Positions 52,249 through 61,563 of a DNA stretch of 64,000 nt are shown here, one piece after another; positions within the stretch are counted from its first letter, which is position 1, and each line of letters starts with the position of its first letter. The position numbers were made by a program, and so were the translations under genes. The stretch is from Sphingomonas anseongensis (GTDB taxonomy: Bacteria > Pseudomonadota > Alphaproteobacteria > Sphingomonadales > Sphingomonadaceae): positions 310,001 to 374,000 of the forward strand of contig NZ_JAMGBC010000001.1 of NCBI RefSeq assembly GCF_023516495.1. The letters run 5' to 3'. The notes below the pieces were generated by a model, which was not told the origin of the DNA, did not search any database, and saw only the letters and a list, made by a program, of their open reading frames with translations.

Positions 52249-52502
52249 GCCGCCGCGGTGTTCGTCTTATATTCGCCCGGCGTCAGATGGACCGGGCTCG
52301 ACCGCTCGACGGCCTGGGTCAGCTCTTCGAGCTCCGCGGCGAGGATCTGCAATTCTGCAGCAAGCGCCTTGGGATCGGTGTCGGCGGCATTGGCGGACGC
52401 GTCGAGGAGCGTCTCCAGCATCATCGAGATGCAGGGGAGGATGGTTTCCTCAATGCGCTCGAAGGCCTCTTCGAGCCGCGCTTGCTGTTCTTTGACGTTC
52501 AC
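52245..52502 (-). CDS. Small helical protein, unknown function
   Basis: 85 residues from GTG 52502, almost wholly amphipathic helix (E-E-A-F-E-R-I-E-E-T-I-L, then A-A-E-L-Q-I-L-A-A-E-L-E-E-L-T-Q-A-V-E) with one Cys. The four last bases overlap the convergent dehydratase gene. It looks like a small coiled-coil protein of the kind often conserved in this group, but no family is recognised and a ribosome binding site is weak. Confidence 0.5.
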   Translation of the reverse strand: MNVKEQQARLEEAFERIEETILPCISMMLETLLDASANAADTDPKALAAELQILAAELEELTQAVERSSPVHLTPGEYKTNTAAA

Positions 52503-52555
52503 CTTCGCGACAATGAACGATATCCGTTAAGTGTTGGTGAAGGGGACCGACTGGA

Positions 52556-52723
52556 GTGGAAACGCTAACCTCCGCAGCCTTGGCGCTGGCCGTGATCTCG
52601 GCCTTCCTGCTCGGCTTTGGCGGCTTCAGGATCATCATCGGCAAGTCCGACCGCGCAAAGGGAGCGCTGATGCTCGGCGCCGCCGCTATCCTGCTCGCTA
52701 ACGTCCTGATTTGGTCGTTATAG
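52556..52723 (+). CDS. Two-helix small membrane protein (55 aa)
   Basis: A short gene from GTG 52556 to TAG 52723. It has a first hydrophobic helix (A-L-A-L-A-V-I-S-A-F-L-L-G-F-G-G-F), a basic turn (K-S-D-R-A-K-G) and a second helix ending A-N-V-L-I-W-S-L. A purine-rich GGGGA lies nine bases upstream. The pattern suggests a genuine small inner-membrane protein. Its end overlaps the convergent hydrolase gene's end by 26 bp. Function unknown. Confidence 0.6.
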   Translation: METLTSAALALAVISAFLLGFGGFRIIIGKSDRAKGALMLGAAAILLANVLIWSL

Positions 52724-53378
52724 CTGGCCGCTTGGGGTCGGTCGCCAGCCGCATGTCGAGATAGTCGTCTACGCTCTTCATCAGCAGGTCGAGCTCGTTG
52801 GCGAAGAAATGGTTGGCGCCGGGGATCACATCGTGAGTGATCGTGATGTGCTTTTGGGTGCGAAGCTTGTCGACCAGCTTCTGGACTGCGCTTGGAGTTA
52901 CGACCTCATCGTCTTCGCCCTGGATGATGATCCCGGACGAAGGGCAGGGCGCGAGGAAGCTGAAATCGTACATGTTCGCGGGCGGCGCGATCGAGATGAA
53001 TCCACGGATTTCCGGGCGGCGCATCAACAGCTGCATCCCGATCCAGGCGCCGAAGCTCACGCCCGCAACCCACGTGGTCTCGGCCTCGGGATGGATTTGC
53101 TGGACCCAGTCGAGCGCGCTCGCTGCGTCCGAAAGCTCGCCGATGCCGTTGTCGAACGTGCCCTGGCTCTTGCCGACGCCGCGGAAATTGAAGCGAAGGG
53201 TAGCAAAGCCGCGTCTGACGAAGGTTTGGTAGAGCAGCTGGACGATCTTGTTGTTCATCGTCCCGCCGGCCTGCGGGTGTGAGTGCAGGATCAGCGCGAC
53301 CGGCGCACGGGGACGAGGGCCGGGATGGAAACGGCCTTCGAGGCGACCCTCGGGACCTGGAAAGATGACTTCGGGCAT
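52698..53378 (-). CDS. Alpha/beta hydrolase
   Basis: The 226-residue protein has H-S-H-P-Q-A-G-G-T-M near the oxyanion hole, the nucleophile elbow G-V-S-F-G-A-W (Ser about 108), I-I-Q-G-E-D-D-E-V-V with the acid residue and a late G-A-N-H-F-F with the catalytic His. It is the dienelactone-hydrolase-like, lid-less type. It is divergent from the cysteine desulfurase pair, an arrangement often seen near Fe-S assembly genes, though its substrate is unknown. Confidence 0.82.
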   Translation of the reverse strand: MPEVIFPGPEGRLEGRFHPGPRPRAPVALILHSHPQAGGTMNNKIVQLLYQTFVRRGFATLRFNFRGVGKSQGTFDNGIGELSDAASALDWVQQIHPEAETTWVAGVSFGAWIGMQLLMRRPEIRGFISIAPPANMYDFSFLAPCPSSGIIIQGEDDEVVTPSAVQKLVDKLRTQKHITITHDVIPGANHFFANELDLLMKSVDDYLDMRLATDPKRPAITTKSGR

Positions 53379-53488
53379 GGGTTGCGGGTTCGCCTAACGG
53401 ATGGTTTTCGTGCCGACGGGTGCGCCTCGGCGGCGGGTTCTATATAGGGAGGGGAGTTCAACTGGCAATCGGCAGATATCCGCGCAAA

Positions 53489-54562
53489 ATGACTCAACGA
53501 ATTTACTTGGATCACGCTTCCACCACGCCCGTCATCCCTGCCGCTCGCGAAGCCTTTGCGCTCGGGGTCGACGAATGGGCGAATCCGAACAGCCCGCACG
53601 CGGAGGGGCGGCGGTCAAGATCGCTGCTCGAGAAGGCGCGCGAGACGATTCGCGAGGCGCTCGGCTGGCGCCATGACGTCATCTTCACTTCCGGAGCCAG
53701 CGAGAGTGTTGAGCTTGCCGCGCGCTGCGCCGTTCCCAGCGGTCGCGCGCATGGAGCGACCGAGCATGCGATCGTCGGCTATGCGATGGGCGCAGGTTCG
53801 ACGGTCCTTCCGGTCGATTCGAATGGCCTGATCGACGAATGCTCGCTCGATGAGGTGCTTGCCAGAGGCCCGGCACTCGTCGCGATACAGCAGGTCAACA
53901 ATGAAACCGGGGTGATCCAGCCGCTCGAGCGCCTAGCTCCGCGGATTCGCGAGGCCGGGAGCCTGCTGCTGTCCGATTGCGCGCAGGGCGCATCCAAGCT
54001 CGCACTGCCCGATGCCGATTTCATCGCGATCTGCGCCCACAAGCTCGGCGGTCCGCCGGGCGTCGGAGCGCTTCTGGTTCGGGATATCGCGACTCTGCGC
54101 GCCTGCGGAGGCGGTCAGGAGAAGGGCTATCGCCGCGGAACTCAGGATGTGCCCGGGGCCATGGCCTTCGCCGCTGCGGTGGAAGCCAGGCCATATGACA
54201 TGGATCGCCTCACCAGCCTTCGGAAACAGCTCGAAGCGGGGGTGAAGGCGTCCGGCGGCGTCGTTATCGCCGAGGATGCGCCTCGAGTGCCCACGATCGG
54301 CGCAATCGCGCTTCCGGGAGGAAGCAGCGCCTCCCTCCTCGTGCAGATGGACCTCGCCGGGATCGCGGTGTCCGCGGGCAGCGCCTGTTCCTCGGGCAAG
54401 GCGAAGGCGAGCCATGTGCTTGCCGCGATGAACCTCCCGGACGAAATCGCCGGCGGATTCCTGCGGATCAGTTTCGGGCCGGAGACGAACGAGGCAGAGA
54501 TCGACGCCTTTTTAGACGAATGGCGCCGGATAGCTGAGCGGGCGGTCACCAAGGCGGCATGA
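53489..54562 (+). CDS. Cysteine desulfurase, first of a tandem pair
   Basis: The 357-residue PLP enzyme removes sulfur from cysteine for Fe-S or tRNA thiolation. It has Y-L-D-H-A-S-T-T-P at the start, T-E-H-A-I, S-D-C-A-Q-G, the PLP lysine in C-A-H-K-L-G-G and the catalytic cysteine in S-A-C-S-S-G-K. I start at ATG 53489; the reading from 53420 adds residues without homology. A probable promoter region precedes it. Its end overlaps the second copy's ATG by 4 bp. Confidence 0.9.
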   Translation: MTQRIYLDHASTTPVIPAAREAFALGVDEWANPNSPHAEGRRSRSLLEKARETIREALGWRHDVIFTSGASESVELAARCAVPSGRAHGATEHAIVGYAMGAGSTVLPVDSNGLIDECSLDEVLARGPALVAIQQVNNETGVIQPLERLAPRIREAGSLLLSDCAQGASKLALPDADFIAICAHKLGGPPGVGALLVRDIATLRACGGGQEKGYRRGTQDVPGAMAFAAAVEARPYDMDRLTSLRKQLEAGVKASGGVVIAEDAPRVPTIGAIALPGGSSASLLVQMDLAGIAVSAGSACSSGKAKASHVLAAMNLPDEIAGGFLRISFGPETNEAEIDAFLDEWRRIAERAVTKAA

Positions 54563-55677
54563 TCTACCTCGATTATCAGGCAACGACGCCCGTCGCGCCT
54601 GAAGTGGCAGCGGCGATGCAGCCGTGGATCGAGCAGAATTTCGCCAATCCTCATTCGCCTTATCGTGCGGGGCGAGAGGCTGCGGCCGCTGTTGAAGTGG
54701 CTCGCGACCAGGTCAGCGACGCGATTGGCCTTGGCGGAGGCTCGCTCGCCTTCACGGGCAGCGCGACGGAAGCGATCAACTGGGCGATAAAGGGGACGGT
54801 CGAAAAGGCGCCTTCAGGGCGGAACCGCGTCATCACCGTCCAGACGGAGCACGCAGCGGTCCTCGACAGCTGTGAGTGGCTTGAGGGCCGCGGGGTGCCG
54901 ATCACCCGCCTTTCGGTAGGAAGCGACGGTCTTGTGCGCTTGGGTGACCTGAAATCGGCACTCGACGACAGTGTCGCGCTGGTGGCCGTGATGCTCGTGA
55001 ACAACGAGATCGGGGTAATCCAGCCGATCGGCGAGATTGCGGACCTTGCGCACCAAGCAGGATCACTGATGCTGTGCGATGCGGTCCAGGGGCTGGGCCG
55101 GGTGCAAATCCCCGAAGGGCCTGACCTCGTCGCGGTCTCGGCGCACAAGATCCATGGGCCCAAGGGGATAGGCGCCCTGTGGATGAACAAGGGCGCGGAG
55201 CCGGCGCCTCTAATCCATGGTGGAGGACAGGAGCGCGGGCTGCGTTCGGGAACGCTTTCGCCGGCGCTGTGCGTAGGCTTCGGCGCTGCGGCGAGGCTTG
55301 CGGCGGAGCGCTTCGACGAGGACCATGCTCACGTGGAGAAGCTTTGGACAGCCGCGTTGGATGCTTTTGGCGCCGGGTGGATCATCAACGGAGGGGTTGA
55401 GCAGCGCTATCGAGGAAATCTCAATATTCGTCGCGAAAACATTGATGCAGCACGACTAATCTCCGATTTGCGCGATATCGCCTTCTCGCTCGGTAGCGCC
55501 TGTGCAAGCGGGTCCGGCCGGCCAAGCCACGTGCTTCGGGCGATTGGCCTGAATGACGGCGAAGCTCGCTCGTCAGTTCGTCTCGGCTTTGGACGCTACA
55601 CGACGGAAGAGGAGCTCGTGGGCGCCATCAGCCACATCAATGAGGCGGCAGAAGCCCAGGAGCGTTTTGCCGCGTGA
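54559..55677 (+). CDS. Cysteine desulfurase, second of a tandem pair
   Basis: The 372-residue protein resembles NifS/IscS: Y-L-D-Y-Q-A-T-T-P, T-E-H-A-A-V-L-D-S, C-D-A-V-Q-G, PLP lysine in S-A-H-K-I-H-G-P-K-G and catalytic cysteine in S-A-C-A-S-G-S. It differs clearly from the upstream copy, so the two are paralogues rather than a recent duplication. The following ferredoxin gene overlaps by 4 bp. The three genes form one operon. Confidence 0.92.
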   Translation: MIYLDYQATTPVAPEVAAAMQPWIEQNFANPHSPYRAGREAAAAVEVARDQVSDAIGLGGGSLAFTGSATEAINWAIKGTVEKAPSGRNRVITVQTEHAAVLDSCEWLEGRGVPITRLSVGSDGLVRLGDLKSALDDSVALVAVMLVNNEIGVIQPIGEIADLAHQAGSLMLCDAVQGLGRVQIPEGPDLVAVSAHKIHGPKGIGALWMNKGAEPAPLIHGGGQERGLRSGTLSPALCVGFGAAARLAAERFDEDHAHVEKLWTAALDAFGAGWIINGGVEQRYRGNLNIRRENIDAARLISDLRDIAFSLGSACASGSGRPSHVLRAIGLNDGEARSSVRLGFGRYTTEEELVGAISHINEAAEAQERFAA

Positions 55678-56009
55678 CACTGGTGCGTTTCTACAAGGCC
55701 GACGGGACTCTCGACAAAGAGGTCGAGGCGAAGCCCGGCCGGCGGCTGCTCGACGTTGCCTGGGCCGCCAAGCAGCCGCTGGAGGGCGCCTGCGAGGGGG
55801 TGATGGCCTGCTCGACCTGCCACGTGATCGTCGACAAAGCCGACTTCGAAAAATTGCCGGCGGCCAGCGACGAGGAAGAGGACATGCTGGACTTCGCCGC
55901 GCACGCGACTCGGACGTCGCGGCTGGCCTGCCAGATATTCCTGACTGCGGAGATGGAAAGCCTCACGGTGCGGATACCGCCGAGTGCGCGCAACTGGCTT
56001 AGGGGGTAG
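55674..56009 (+). CDS. 2Fe-2S ferredoxin, adrenodoxin type
   Basis: 111 residues with the four cluster cysteines in G-A-C-E-G-V-M-A-C-S-T-C-H-V and R-L-A-C-Q-I (C-x5-C-x2-C-xn-C). Adrenodoxin-type ferredoxins supply electrons for Fe-S assembly or cytochromes P450. Start GTG overlaps the TGA of the second cysteine desulfurase, so a role in Fe-S cluster assembly is the natural inference. Confidence 0.92.
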   Translation: MTLVRFYKADGTLDKEVEAKPGRRLLDVAWAAKQPLEGACEGVMACSTCHVIVDKADFEKLPAASDEEEDMLDFAAHATRTSRLACQIFLTAEMESLTVRIPPSARNWLRG

Positions 56010-56011
56010 GT

Positions 56012-56100
56012 GGGAACCGGAACGACCCGGGACGAAATCGTTGTGGCTGCTTCCTTCCGGACCTGACCAGGTTGGCGACAGCCCCGTCCGCCCGGCTCCC
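56012..56100 (-). ncRNA. ffs: Small signal recognition particle RNA (4.5S-like)
   Basis: On the minus strand the near-invariant apical sequence GGTCAGGTCCGGAAGGAAGC followed by AGCC is present, and the ends GGGAGCCGG / CCGGTTCCC pair to form the closing helix. The RNA binds Ffh for co-translational membrane targeting. A promoter with matching start point lies at 56107-56135. It is divergent from dnaX, whose coding start is 58 bp away. Exact ends are estimated from the paired termini. Confidence 0.95.
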
Positions 56101-56106
56101 GGGGGC

Positions 56107-56135
56107 CATATGGGGACAGTTTCGCGGCGTGGCAA
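56107..56135 (-). promoter_or_regulatory. Promoter of SRP RNA gene
   Basis: Minus strand TTGCCA, 17 bp, CATATG; the predicted start lies about 7 bases beyond the -10 element at 56100, exactly the deduced 5' end of the RNA. Confidence 0.65.
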
Positions 56136-56157
56136 CCGCTCGCAAAGACGTGAAGCG

Positions 56158-57807
56158 ATGCCTACAACAGCGGCAATGACCGACGAATCGCCATCGCTTG
56201 GAATGGACCTGCCCGAAGTGGCGCCCGCGGCTTCGCCCTATCGGGTGCTTGCCCGCAAGTACCGCCCGCAGACGTTCGAGCAGCTGATCGGGCAGGACGC
56301 CATGGTACGGACGCTGGCGAACGCCATCGAACGCGGCCGGATTGCCCATGCCTTCCTGCTCACCGGCGTGCGCGGAGTGGGCAAAACCTCGACGGCGCGG
56401 CTGATCGCCAAGGCGCTCAACTGCATCGGGCCGGACGGGCAGGGCCACCCAACCATCCATCCTTGCGGCGAATGCGAGCATTGCCGCGCGATCGCGGAAG
56501 GGCGCCACATCGATGTGGTCGAGATGGACGCTGCCTCGCACACCGGTGTGGACGACATCCGCGAGATCATTGACGCCGTGCGCTACGCGTCGGTTTCGGC
56601 TCGCTACAAAATCTACATCATCGACGAAGTTCACATGCTTTCTAAGAGCGCATTCAATGCGTTACTCAAGACTCTTGAGGAACCACCTGAACATGTGAAG
56701 TTCCTGTTCGCGACCACGGAGGTCGGCAAGGTGCCGGTAACCGTGCTGTCGCGGACCCAGCGTTTCGACCTTCGGCGGATCGACCCGGAAGAGCTGGTCG
56801 CCCATTTCGGCTCCGTCGCCCAGACGGAGGGTGTGGAGGTCGAGCAGGATGCGCTGGCGATGATCGCTCGTGCCGCCGAAGGATCCGCCCGCGACGGCCT
56901 GTCGATCCTCGATCAGGCGATCGCCCACGGTGGCGGCACGGTCACTGCGGAGCAGGTGCGCGACATGCTTGGTCTCGCCGACCGTGGCCGAATCCGCGAT
57001 CTTCTGGAGCTCATCCTTCAAGGTGAAGCCACCAAGGCGCTTGCCGCGATGGACGAAGCCCACGATTTGGGCATGGACCCGGCATCGCTTGTTCGAGGGC
57101 TGATGGAGGCGCTCCACTCCGCGACCAGGGCCAAGGCCGGCGCCCAAGCCGAAGCTCTGCTCTCCAGCGAGCAGCGCGAATTCGCCGACAATCTCGCGGC
57201 AAAGCTCTCGTGGGGCCAGATCCACCGCCTGTGGCAGATGCTGCTCAAGGGCCTCAGCGACGTTAACATCGCTCCGGATCCGCACGAGGCGGCGACCATG
57301 GCCGTCCTGCGTCTGATCCACGCGGCAGAACTCCCTGATCCTGCCACGCTCCTCAGGCAGCTGAGCGGAGGATCGGCATCGCCTGCCGCCGCTCCGTCTG
57401 CATCCGCTGCGCCGAGATCGACGACTGCACCCGCGACCCAGCTTCCGGCCGATTTCCCCGCTCTAGTTCAGGCGCTGGAATCCGACGGAAAGCACCAGAT
57501 GGCCGTCCAGCTCCACGACCAGGTGGGACTTGTCCGCTTCGAGCCCCCGGAGTTGGTCGTCAAACCGCTCCGACCCCTTGGCGCCGACTGGTCGCGCGAC
57601 CTCGCGATCGCGCTCAAGGGGATCACACGGACGACCTGGACCGTTTCCATTGCCGACGAGGGCGCTCAGCCCTCGCTTCTGGAGCAGGAGAAGATGGCGG
57701 AGGAAAAAGTGCGCGCCGAAGTCCTGCAGGATCCGGCTGTGCAGGCAGCTTTCACAGCCTTTCCCGACGCCGAGCTCGAATCCTATTCTCTCACCAAGGG
57801 TGAATGA
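56158..57807 (+). CDS. dnaX: DNA polymerase III subunits tau/gamma
   Basis: The clamp-loader ATPase has Y-R-V-L-A-R-K-Y-R-P, Walker A G-V-R-G-V-G-K-T-S-T, the zinc site C-G-E-C-E-H-C and the Walker B I-I-D-E-V-H-M-L-S. An Ala/Pro-rich linker is followed by a tau-type C-domain. I start at ATG 56158 (M-P-T-T-A-A), because the region before it encodes SRP RNA on the other strand. No A-rich slippery stretch for a gamma frameshift is apparent. Operon with ybaB by 4-bp or close overlap. Confidence 0.95.
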   Translation: MPTTAAMTDESPSLGMDLPEVAPAASPYRVLARKYRPQTFEQLIGQDAMVRTLANAIERGRIAHAFLLTGVRGVGKTSTARLIAKALNCIGPDGQGHPTIHPCGECEHCRAIAEGRHIDVVEMDAASHTGVDDIREIIDAVRYASVSARYKIYIIDEVHMLSKSAFNALLKTLEEPPEHVKFLFATTEVGKVPVTVLSRTQRFDLRRIDPEELVAHFGSVAQTEGVEVEQDALAMIARAAEGSARDGLSILDQAIAHGGGTVTAEQVRDMLGLADRGRIRDLLELILQGEATKALAAMDEAHDLGMDPASLVRGLMEALHSATRAKAGAQAEALLSSEQREFADNLAAKLSWGQIHRLWQMLLKGLSDVNIAPDPHEAATMAVLRLIHAAELPDPATLLRQLSGGSASPAAAPSASAAPRSTTAPATQLPADFPALVQALESDGKHQMAVQLHDQVGLVRFEPPELVVKPLRPLGADWSRDLAIALKGITRTTWTVSIADEGAQPSLLEQEKMAEEKVRAEVLQDPAVQAAFTAFPDAELESYSLTKGE

Positions 57808-57809
57808 CC

Positions 57810-58142
57810 ATGCCTGAGATGCCGAACCTCGATGAAATCATGAAGATGGCCGAAAGCGTCCAGGCCGAGATGCAGAAGGCGCAGGAAAATCTCGACAAGA
57901 TCGAGGTTGAGGGCGCGGCAGGAGGCGGCCTCGTCAAGGTCGTCGCCTCGGCGAAGGGCCGGATCGTCAGCGTGAGTATCGACGACAGCCTTCTCCAGCC
58001 GTCCGAGAAATCCATGCTCGAAGACCTGGTGGCCGCCGCCCTCAACGATGCGAAGACGAAGGCTGACGCCGCGGCGGCACCCGAACTTCAGAAAATGACC
58101 AGCGGAATCCCGCTTCCACCCGGGTTCAAGCTTCCCTTCTAA
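57810..58142 (+). CDS. ybaB: YbaB/EbfC nucleoid-associated protein
   Basis: A 110-residue dimeric DNA-binding protein with the usual pattern: N-terminal coiled-coil helix with M-A-E-S-V-Q-A-E-M-Q-K-A-Q, then G-G-G-L-V-K-V and L-E-D-L-V-A-A-A-L-N-D-A. It begins at ATG 57810, nine bases after AAGGG; the ATG at 57804 is only 3 bases away. Its position downstream of dnaX is the classic one. Confidence 0.93.
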   Translation: MPEMPNLDEIMKMAESVQAEMQKAQENLDKIEVEGAAGGGLVKVVASAKGRIVSVSIDDSLLQPSEKSMLEDLVAAALNDAKTKADAAAAPELQKMTSGIPLPPGFKLPF

Positions 58143-58204
58143 ACGGCTTGCCTGCCGTCCCAATTGCTTCATGATGCCCGCTCGGAAAGCCGGGGAGCGG
58201 CAGG

Positions 58205-59824
58205 ATGAGCTTGGGCGCCATGCAGGACTGGCCGCTGCGCGTGATGCGGCTGGTCGACCATGCCGAGCGCGAGCATCCGGACCAGGAGATCGTTTCCGCC
58301 TGGGCGGACGGATCGATGAGCCGAACCAACTGGCGAGAGGTTGCCCATCAAGGCCGGCAGATGGCGCAGGCCCTAGAGCGCCTTGGAATGAAGCCGGGCG
58401 ACCGGATCGCCACTTTGGCCATGAACCATTCGCGCCACCTCACCGCCTGGTACGGAGCGTGCGGAATGGGCGGAGTGCTCCACACCATCAATCCGCGGCT
58501 ATTCGACGACCAGCTCGACTATATCGCCAACCACGCCGAAGACCGGGTCCTCCTCTACGACCGGTTGTTCCAGCCCATCGTCGACCGGATGAAGCCGCGC
58601 TGGCGAACCATCGAGCATTACATCTGCTTCGACACACTCGAGGGTGAGTCCGGCTTCGCTGAGTGGATTGCGCCGGAAGACGGTGATTACTCGTGGGTCG
58701 AAGGCGACGAGCGGGATCCGTGCGGACTCTGCTACACGTCAGGCACAACCGGCAATCCGAAGGGTGTTCTTTACGAACATCGCTCGACTGTCCTTCACAC
58801 CTTGATGTCCGTCACCCCCGACGTGTTCGACTTGTCGAGACGCGCGGTCGTGCTTCCAATCGTTCCGATGTTTCATGCCAATGCCTGGGGCATTCCCTGG
58901 TCGGTTCCTGCGACCGGCGCCAAGCTTGTGCTCTCGGCGGACTACAGACCGGAGCGGATGTGCAAGCTGATGCGCGAGGAGAGCGTCACTCATTCCGCGG
59001 GCGTGCCTACGGTCTGGCTGACGATGATCGAGCATGTCGAACGGACCGGCGAGGACCTCGGCACACTTCAGCGAGTGACGATCGGAGGCTCGGCGGCGCC
59101 GCGGGCCATGATCGACTGGTTCAGGAAGCGCGGTATCGACATCGGCCACGCTTGGGGGATGACCGAAACCTCCCCGATCGGCACTTGCTGCTCGAAACCC
59201 ACGAATTGGAACGACCTTAGTAGCGACGAGCAGCTCGACATGATCGCGAAGCAGGGCAGGGCGCCCTTCGGGGTCGAACTGCGTGTCGTCGACGATGAGG
59301 GCCGCGAACTGCCGCGCGACGGCATCTCCTCCGGCCGGCTGCAATGCCGCGGCCCGTGGATCGTGAAGCGTTACTTCAAGGAGGATCAGGATGCCCTCGA
59401 TGCCGATGGCTGGTTCGATACCGGCGACGTTGCCGTCATGCATACGGACGGAACGATGCAGATCACCGATCGCGCCAAAGACGTGATCAAGTCCGGAGGC
59501 GAGTGGATCAGCTCCATCGAGCTCGAAAATGCCGCGGTCGGCTGCCCCGGAGTTTCCGAGGCCGCCGCCATCGGCATTCGTCACCCCAAATGGGACGAGC
59601 GACCGCTCCTGCTGGTGGTTCGGGGCGATGGAAGCCGGGTCGGCGAGGAGGACATAAGGGCGCACCTCAAGCAGCATGTGCCCAGCTGGTGGCAGCCCGA
59701 CGCGATCGAGTTCGTCGATGAACTCCCGCACAGCGCGACGGGGAAGCTGTCGAAGAAGACCCTACGCGACCAATATCGCGACTATCGCTTCGCCGATGCT
59801 GCCGCCATGGTGGGCCGCGACTAG
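58205..59824 (+). CDS. Fatty acyl-CoA ligase (AMP-forming)
   Basis: The 539-residue enzyme activates fatty acids as CoA esters. It has the AMP loop [19 protein letters not shown], and the acid-thiol core W-F-D-T-G-D-V followed by K-S-G-G-E-W-I-S-S and the catalytic lysine in G-K-L-S-K-K-T. This type matches medium/long-chain ligases of alphaproteobacteria. It stands alone between ybaB and ettA. Confidence 0.9.
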   Translation: MSLGAMQDWPLRVMRLVDHAEREHPDQEIVSAWADGSMSRTNWREVAHQGRQMAQALERLGMKPGDRIATLAMNHSRHLTAWYGACGMGGVLHTINPRLFDDQLDYIANHAEDRVLLYDRLFQPIVDRMKPRWRTIEHYICFDTLEGESGFAEWIAPEDGDYSWVEGDERDPCGLCYTSGTTGNPKGVLYEHRSTVLHTLMSVTPDVFDLSRRAVVLPIVPMFHANAWGIPWSVPATGAKLVLSADYRPERMCKLMREESVTHSAGVPTVWLTMIEHVERTGEDLGTLQRVTIGGSAAPRAMIDWFRKRGIDIGHAWGMTETSPIGTCCSKPTNWNDLSSDEQLDMIAKQGRAPFGVELRVVDDEGRELPRDGISSGRLQCRGPWIVKRYFKEDQDALDADGWFDTGDVAVMHTDGTMQITDRAKDVIKSGGEWISSIELENAAVGCPGVSEAAAIGIRHPKWDERPLLLVVRGDGSRVGEEDIRAHLKQHVPSWWQPDAIEFVDELPHSATGKLSKKTLRDQYRDYRFADAAAMVGRD

Positions 59825-59892
59825 AAAAATCGCGCTCGCTCCACTACGTCGCGCGGCACGTTTCCAGCATTCCGAAGGACGCAAGCGACCCC

Positions 59893-61563
59893 ATGGCCGC
59901 CCAATACAGCTTTGTGATGAAGGGCCTGACCAAGGCCTTTCCGGGCCACAAGCCCATCCTCAACAACATTCATCTCCAATTCTATCCCGACGCGAAGATC
60001 GGGATTGTCGGGCCCAATGGGTCCGGCAAGTCGACCTTGATGAAGATCATGGGCGGCCGCGACACGGAGTTCAGCGGCGAAGCCTGGCCGGGGGAAGGCA
60101 TCACCGTCGGCTATCTCGAGCAGGAGCCGCAGCTCGACCCTTCGAAGACGGTCAAAGAAAATGTGATGGAGGGCGTTCGCCCGGTCGCAGACATGCTCGA
60201 GCGGTTCAATGCGATTTCGGCGGAAATGGCAGACCCCGGCGACAATTTCGATGCACTGATGGCGGAGATGGGCGAGCTTCAAGAGAAGATCGACGCAGTC
60301 GACGGCTGGACGCTCGACAACCAGCTTGAGATCGCGATGGACGCGCTCCGCTGCCCTCCCGGCGACAGCGCGGTCGACAAGCTGTCAGGTGGCGAGAAGC
60401 GCCGCGTGGCTCTCACCCGGCTTTTGCTCGAGAAACCCGACATCCTGCTTCTCGACGAGCCGACCAACCACCTCGATGCCGAAAGCGTCCAGTGGCTGGA
60501 AAAGCACCTGGTCGATTATCCAGGCAACGTCATCCTCGTCACGCACGACCGGTACTTCCTCGACAATGTGGTGAACTGGATCCTCGAGCTCGATCGCGGC
60601 CGTTATTACATCTACCAGGGCAACTACTCGACCTACCTGGAAAAGAAGGCGAAGCGGCTCGAGCAGGAAGAGCGCGAGGAGGCCGGCCGACAGAAAGCGA
60701 TCGCCGACGAGCTGGAGTGGATCAGGCGCTCGCCGAAAGCCCGCCAGGCGAAGTCCAAGGCGCGTATCAGGGCTTTCGACGAACTTGTGAAAGCGCAGGA
60801 AAATCGCGCTCCCGCGAAGGGCGAGATACTCATCCAGATGCCGGAGCGGCTGGGCGGCAACGTGATCGAGGCGAAGGGCCTCACCAAGTCCTATGGCGAT
60901 CGGCTGTTGTTCGAAAATCTGTCGTTCAACCTCCCGCCCGGCGGAATCGTTGGAGTGATCGGCCCCAACGGCGCCGGCAAGACGACGCTGTTCCGGATCA
61001 TCACCGGGCAGGAGACGCCCGACTGCGGCGAGATCGTAGTCGGGCCGACTGTTCACCTGGGCTACGTCGACCAGAGCCGCGACGCCCTGGACCCGAAGAA
61101 GAACGTCTGGGAGGAAATCTCGGACGGCCTCGACATCTTCAAGCTCGGCAAGCACGAGATGAACACGCGCGCCTACGTTGGAGCATTCAACTTCCGCGGT
61201 CCCGACCAGCAGAAGAAGGTCGGCCAGCTGTCCGGCGGCGAACGGAACCGCGTCCATCTTGCGAAGATGCTCAAGGAAGGCGGCAACGTCCTCCTCCTCG
61301 ACGAGCCGACCAACGACCTGGACGTCGAAACCCTTCGTGCACTCGAAGACGCGCTGGAGAATTTCGCCGGCTGTGCGGTGATCATTAGCCACGACCGCTT
61401 CTTCCTTGACCGGCTTGCGACCCATATCCTGGCGTTCGAAGGCGACAGCCATGTCGAATGGTTCGAAGGCAACTTCGAAGCCTATGAGGAAGACAAGAAG
61501 CGGCGGATGGGCCCGGAGGCGGACCGGCCCCACCGGATGACGTACCGGAAGCTCACCCGCTAG
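59893..61563 (+). CDS. ettA: Energy-dependent translational throttle protein EttA
   Basis: An ABC-F protein of 556 residues with two ATPase domains: Walker A G-P-N-G-S-G-K-S-T and G-P-N-G-A-G-K-T-T, signatures L-S-G-G-E-K-R-R and L-S-G-G-E-R-N-R, Walker B L-L-L-D-E-P-T-N-H-L-D and L-L-L-D-E-P-T-N-D-L-D. The opening F-V-M-K-G-L-T-K-A-F and the linker Y-Y-I-Y-Q-G-N-Y-S-T-Y are characteristic of EttA, which binds the ribosomal E-site and senses ATP/ADP. Confidence 0.95.
   Translation: MAAQYSFVMKGLTKAFPGHKPILNNIHLQFYPDAKIGIVGPNGSGKSTLMKIMGGRDTEFSGEAWPGEGITVGYLEQEPQLDPSKTVKENVMEGVRPVADMLERFNAISAEMADPGDNFDALMAEMGELQEKIDAVDGWTLDNQLEIAMDALRCPPGDSAVDKLSGGEKRRVALTRLLLEKPDILLLDEPTNHLDAESVQWLEKHLVDYPGNVILVTHDRYFLDNVVNWILELDRGRYYIYQGNYSTYLEKKAKRLEQEEREEAGRQKAIADELEWIRRSPKARQAKSKARIRAFDELVKAQENRAPAKGEILIQMPERLGGNVIEAKGLTKSYGDRLLFENLSFNLPPGGIVGVIGPNGAGKTTLFRIITGQETPDCGEIVVGPTVHLGYVDQSRDALDPKKNVWEEISDGLDIFKLGKHEMNTRAYVGAFNFRGPDQQKKVGQLSGGERNRVHLAKMLKEGGNVLLLDEPTNDLDVETLRALEDALENFAGCAVIISHDRFFLDRLATHILAFEGDSHVEWFEGNFEAYEEDKKRRMGPEADRPHRMTYRKLTR

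Noticed and set aside
55984-56157. Longer N-terminus for DnaX
   Set aside because: The region encodes the SRP RNA on the other strand; homology begins after ATG 56158.
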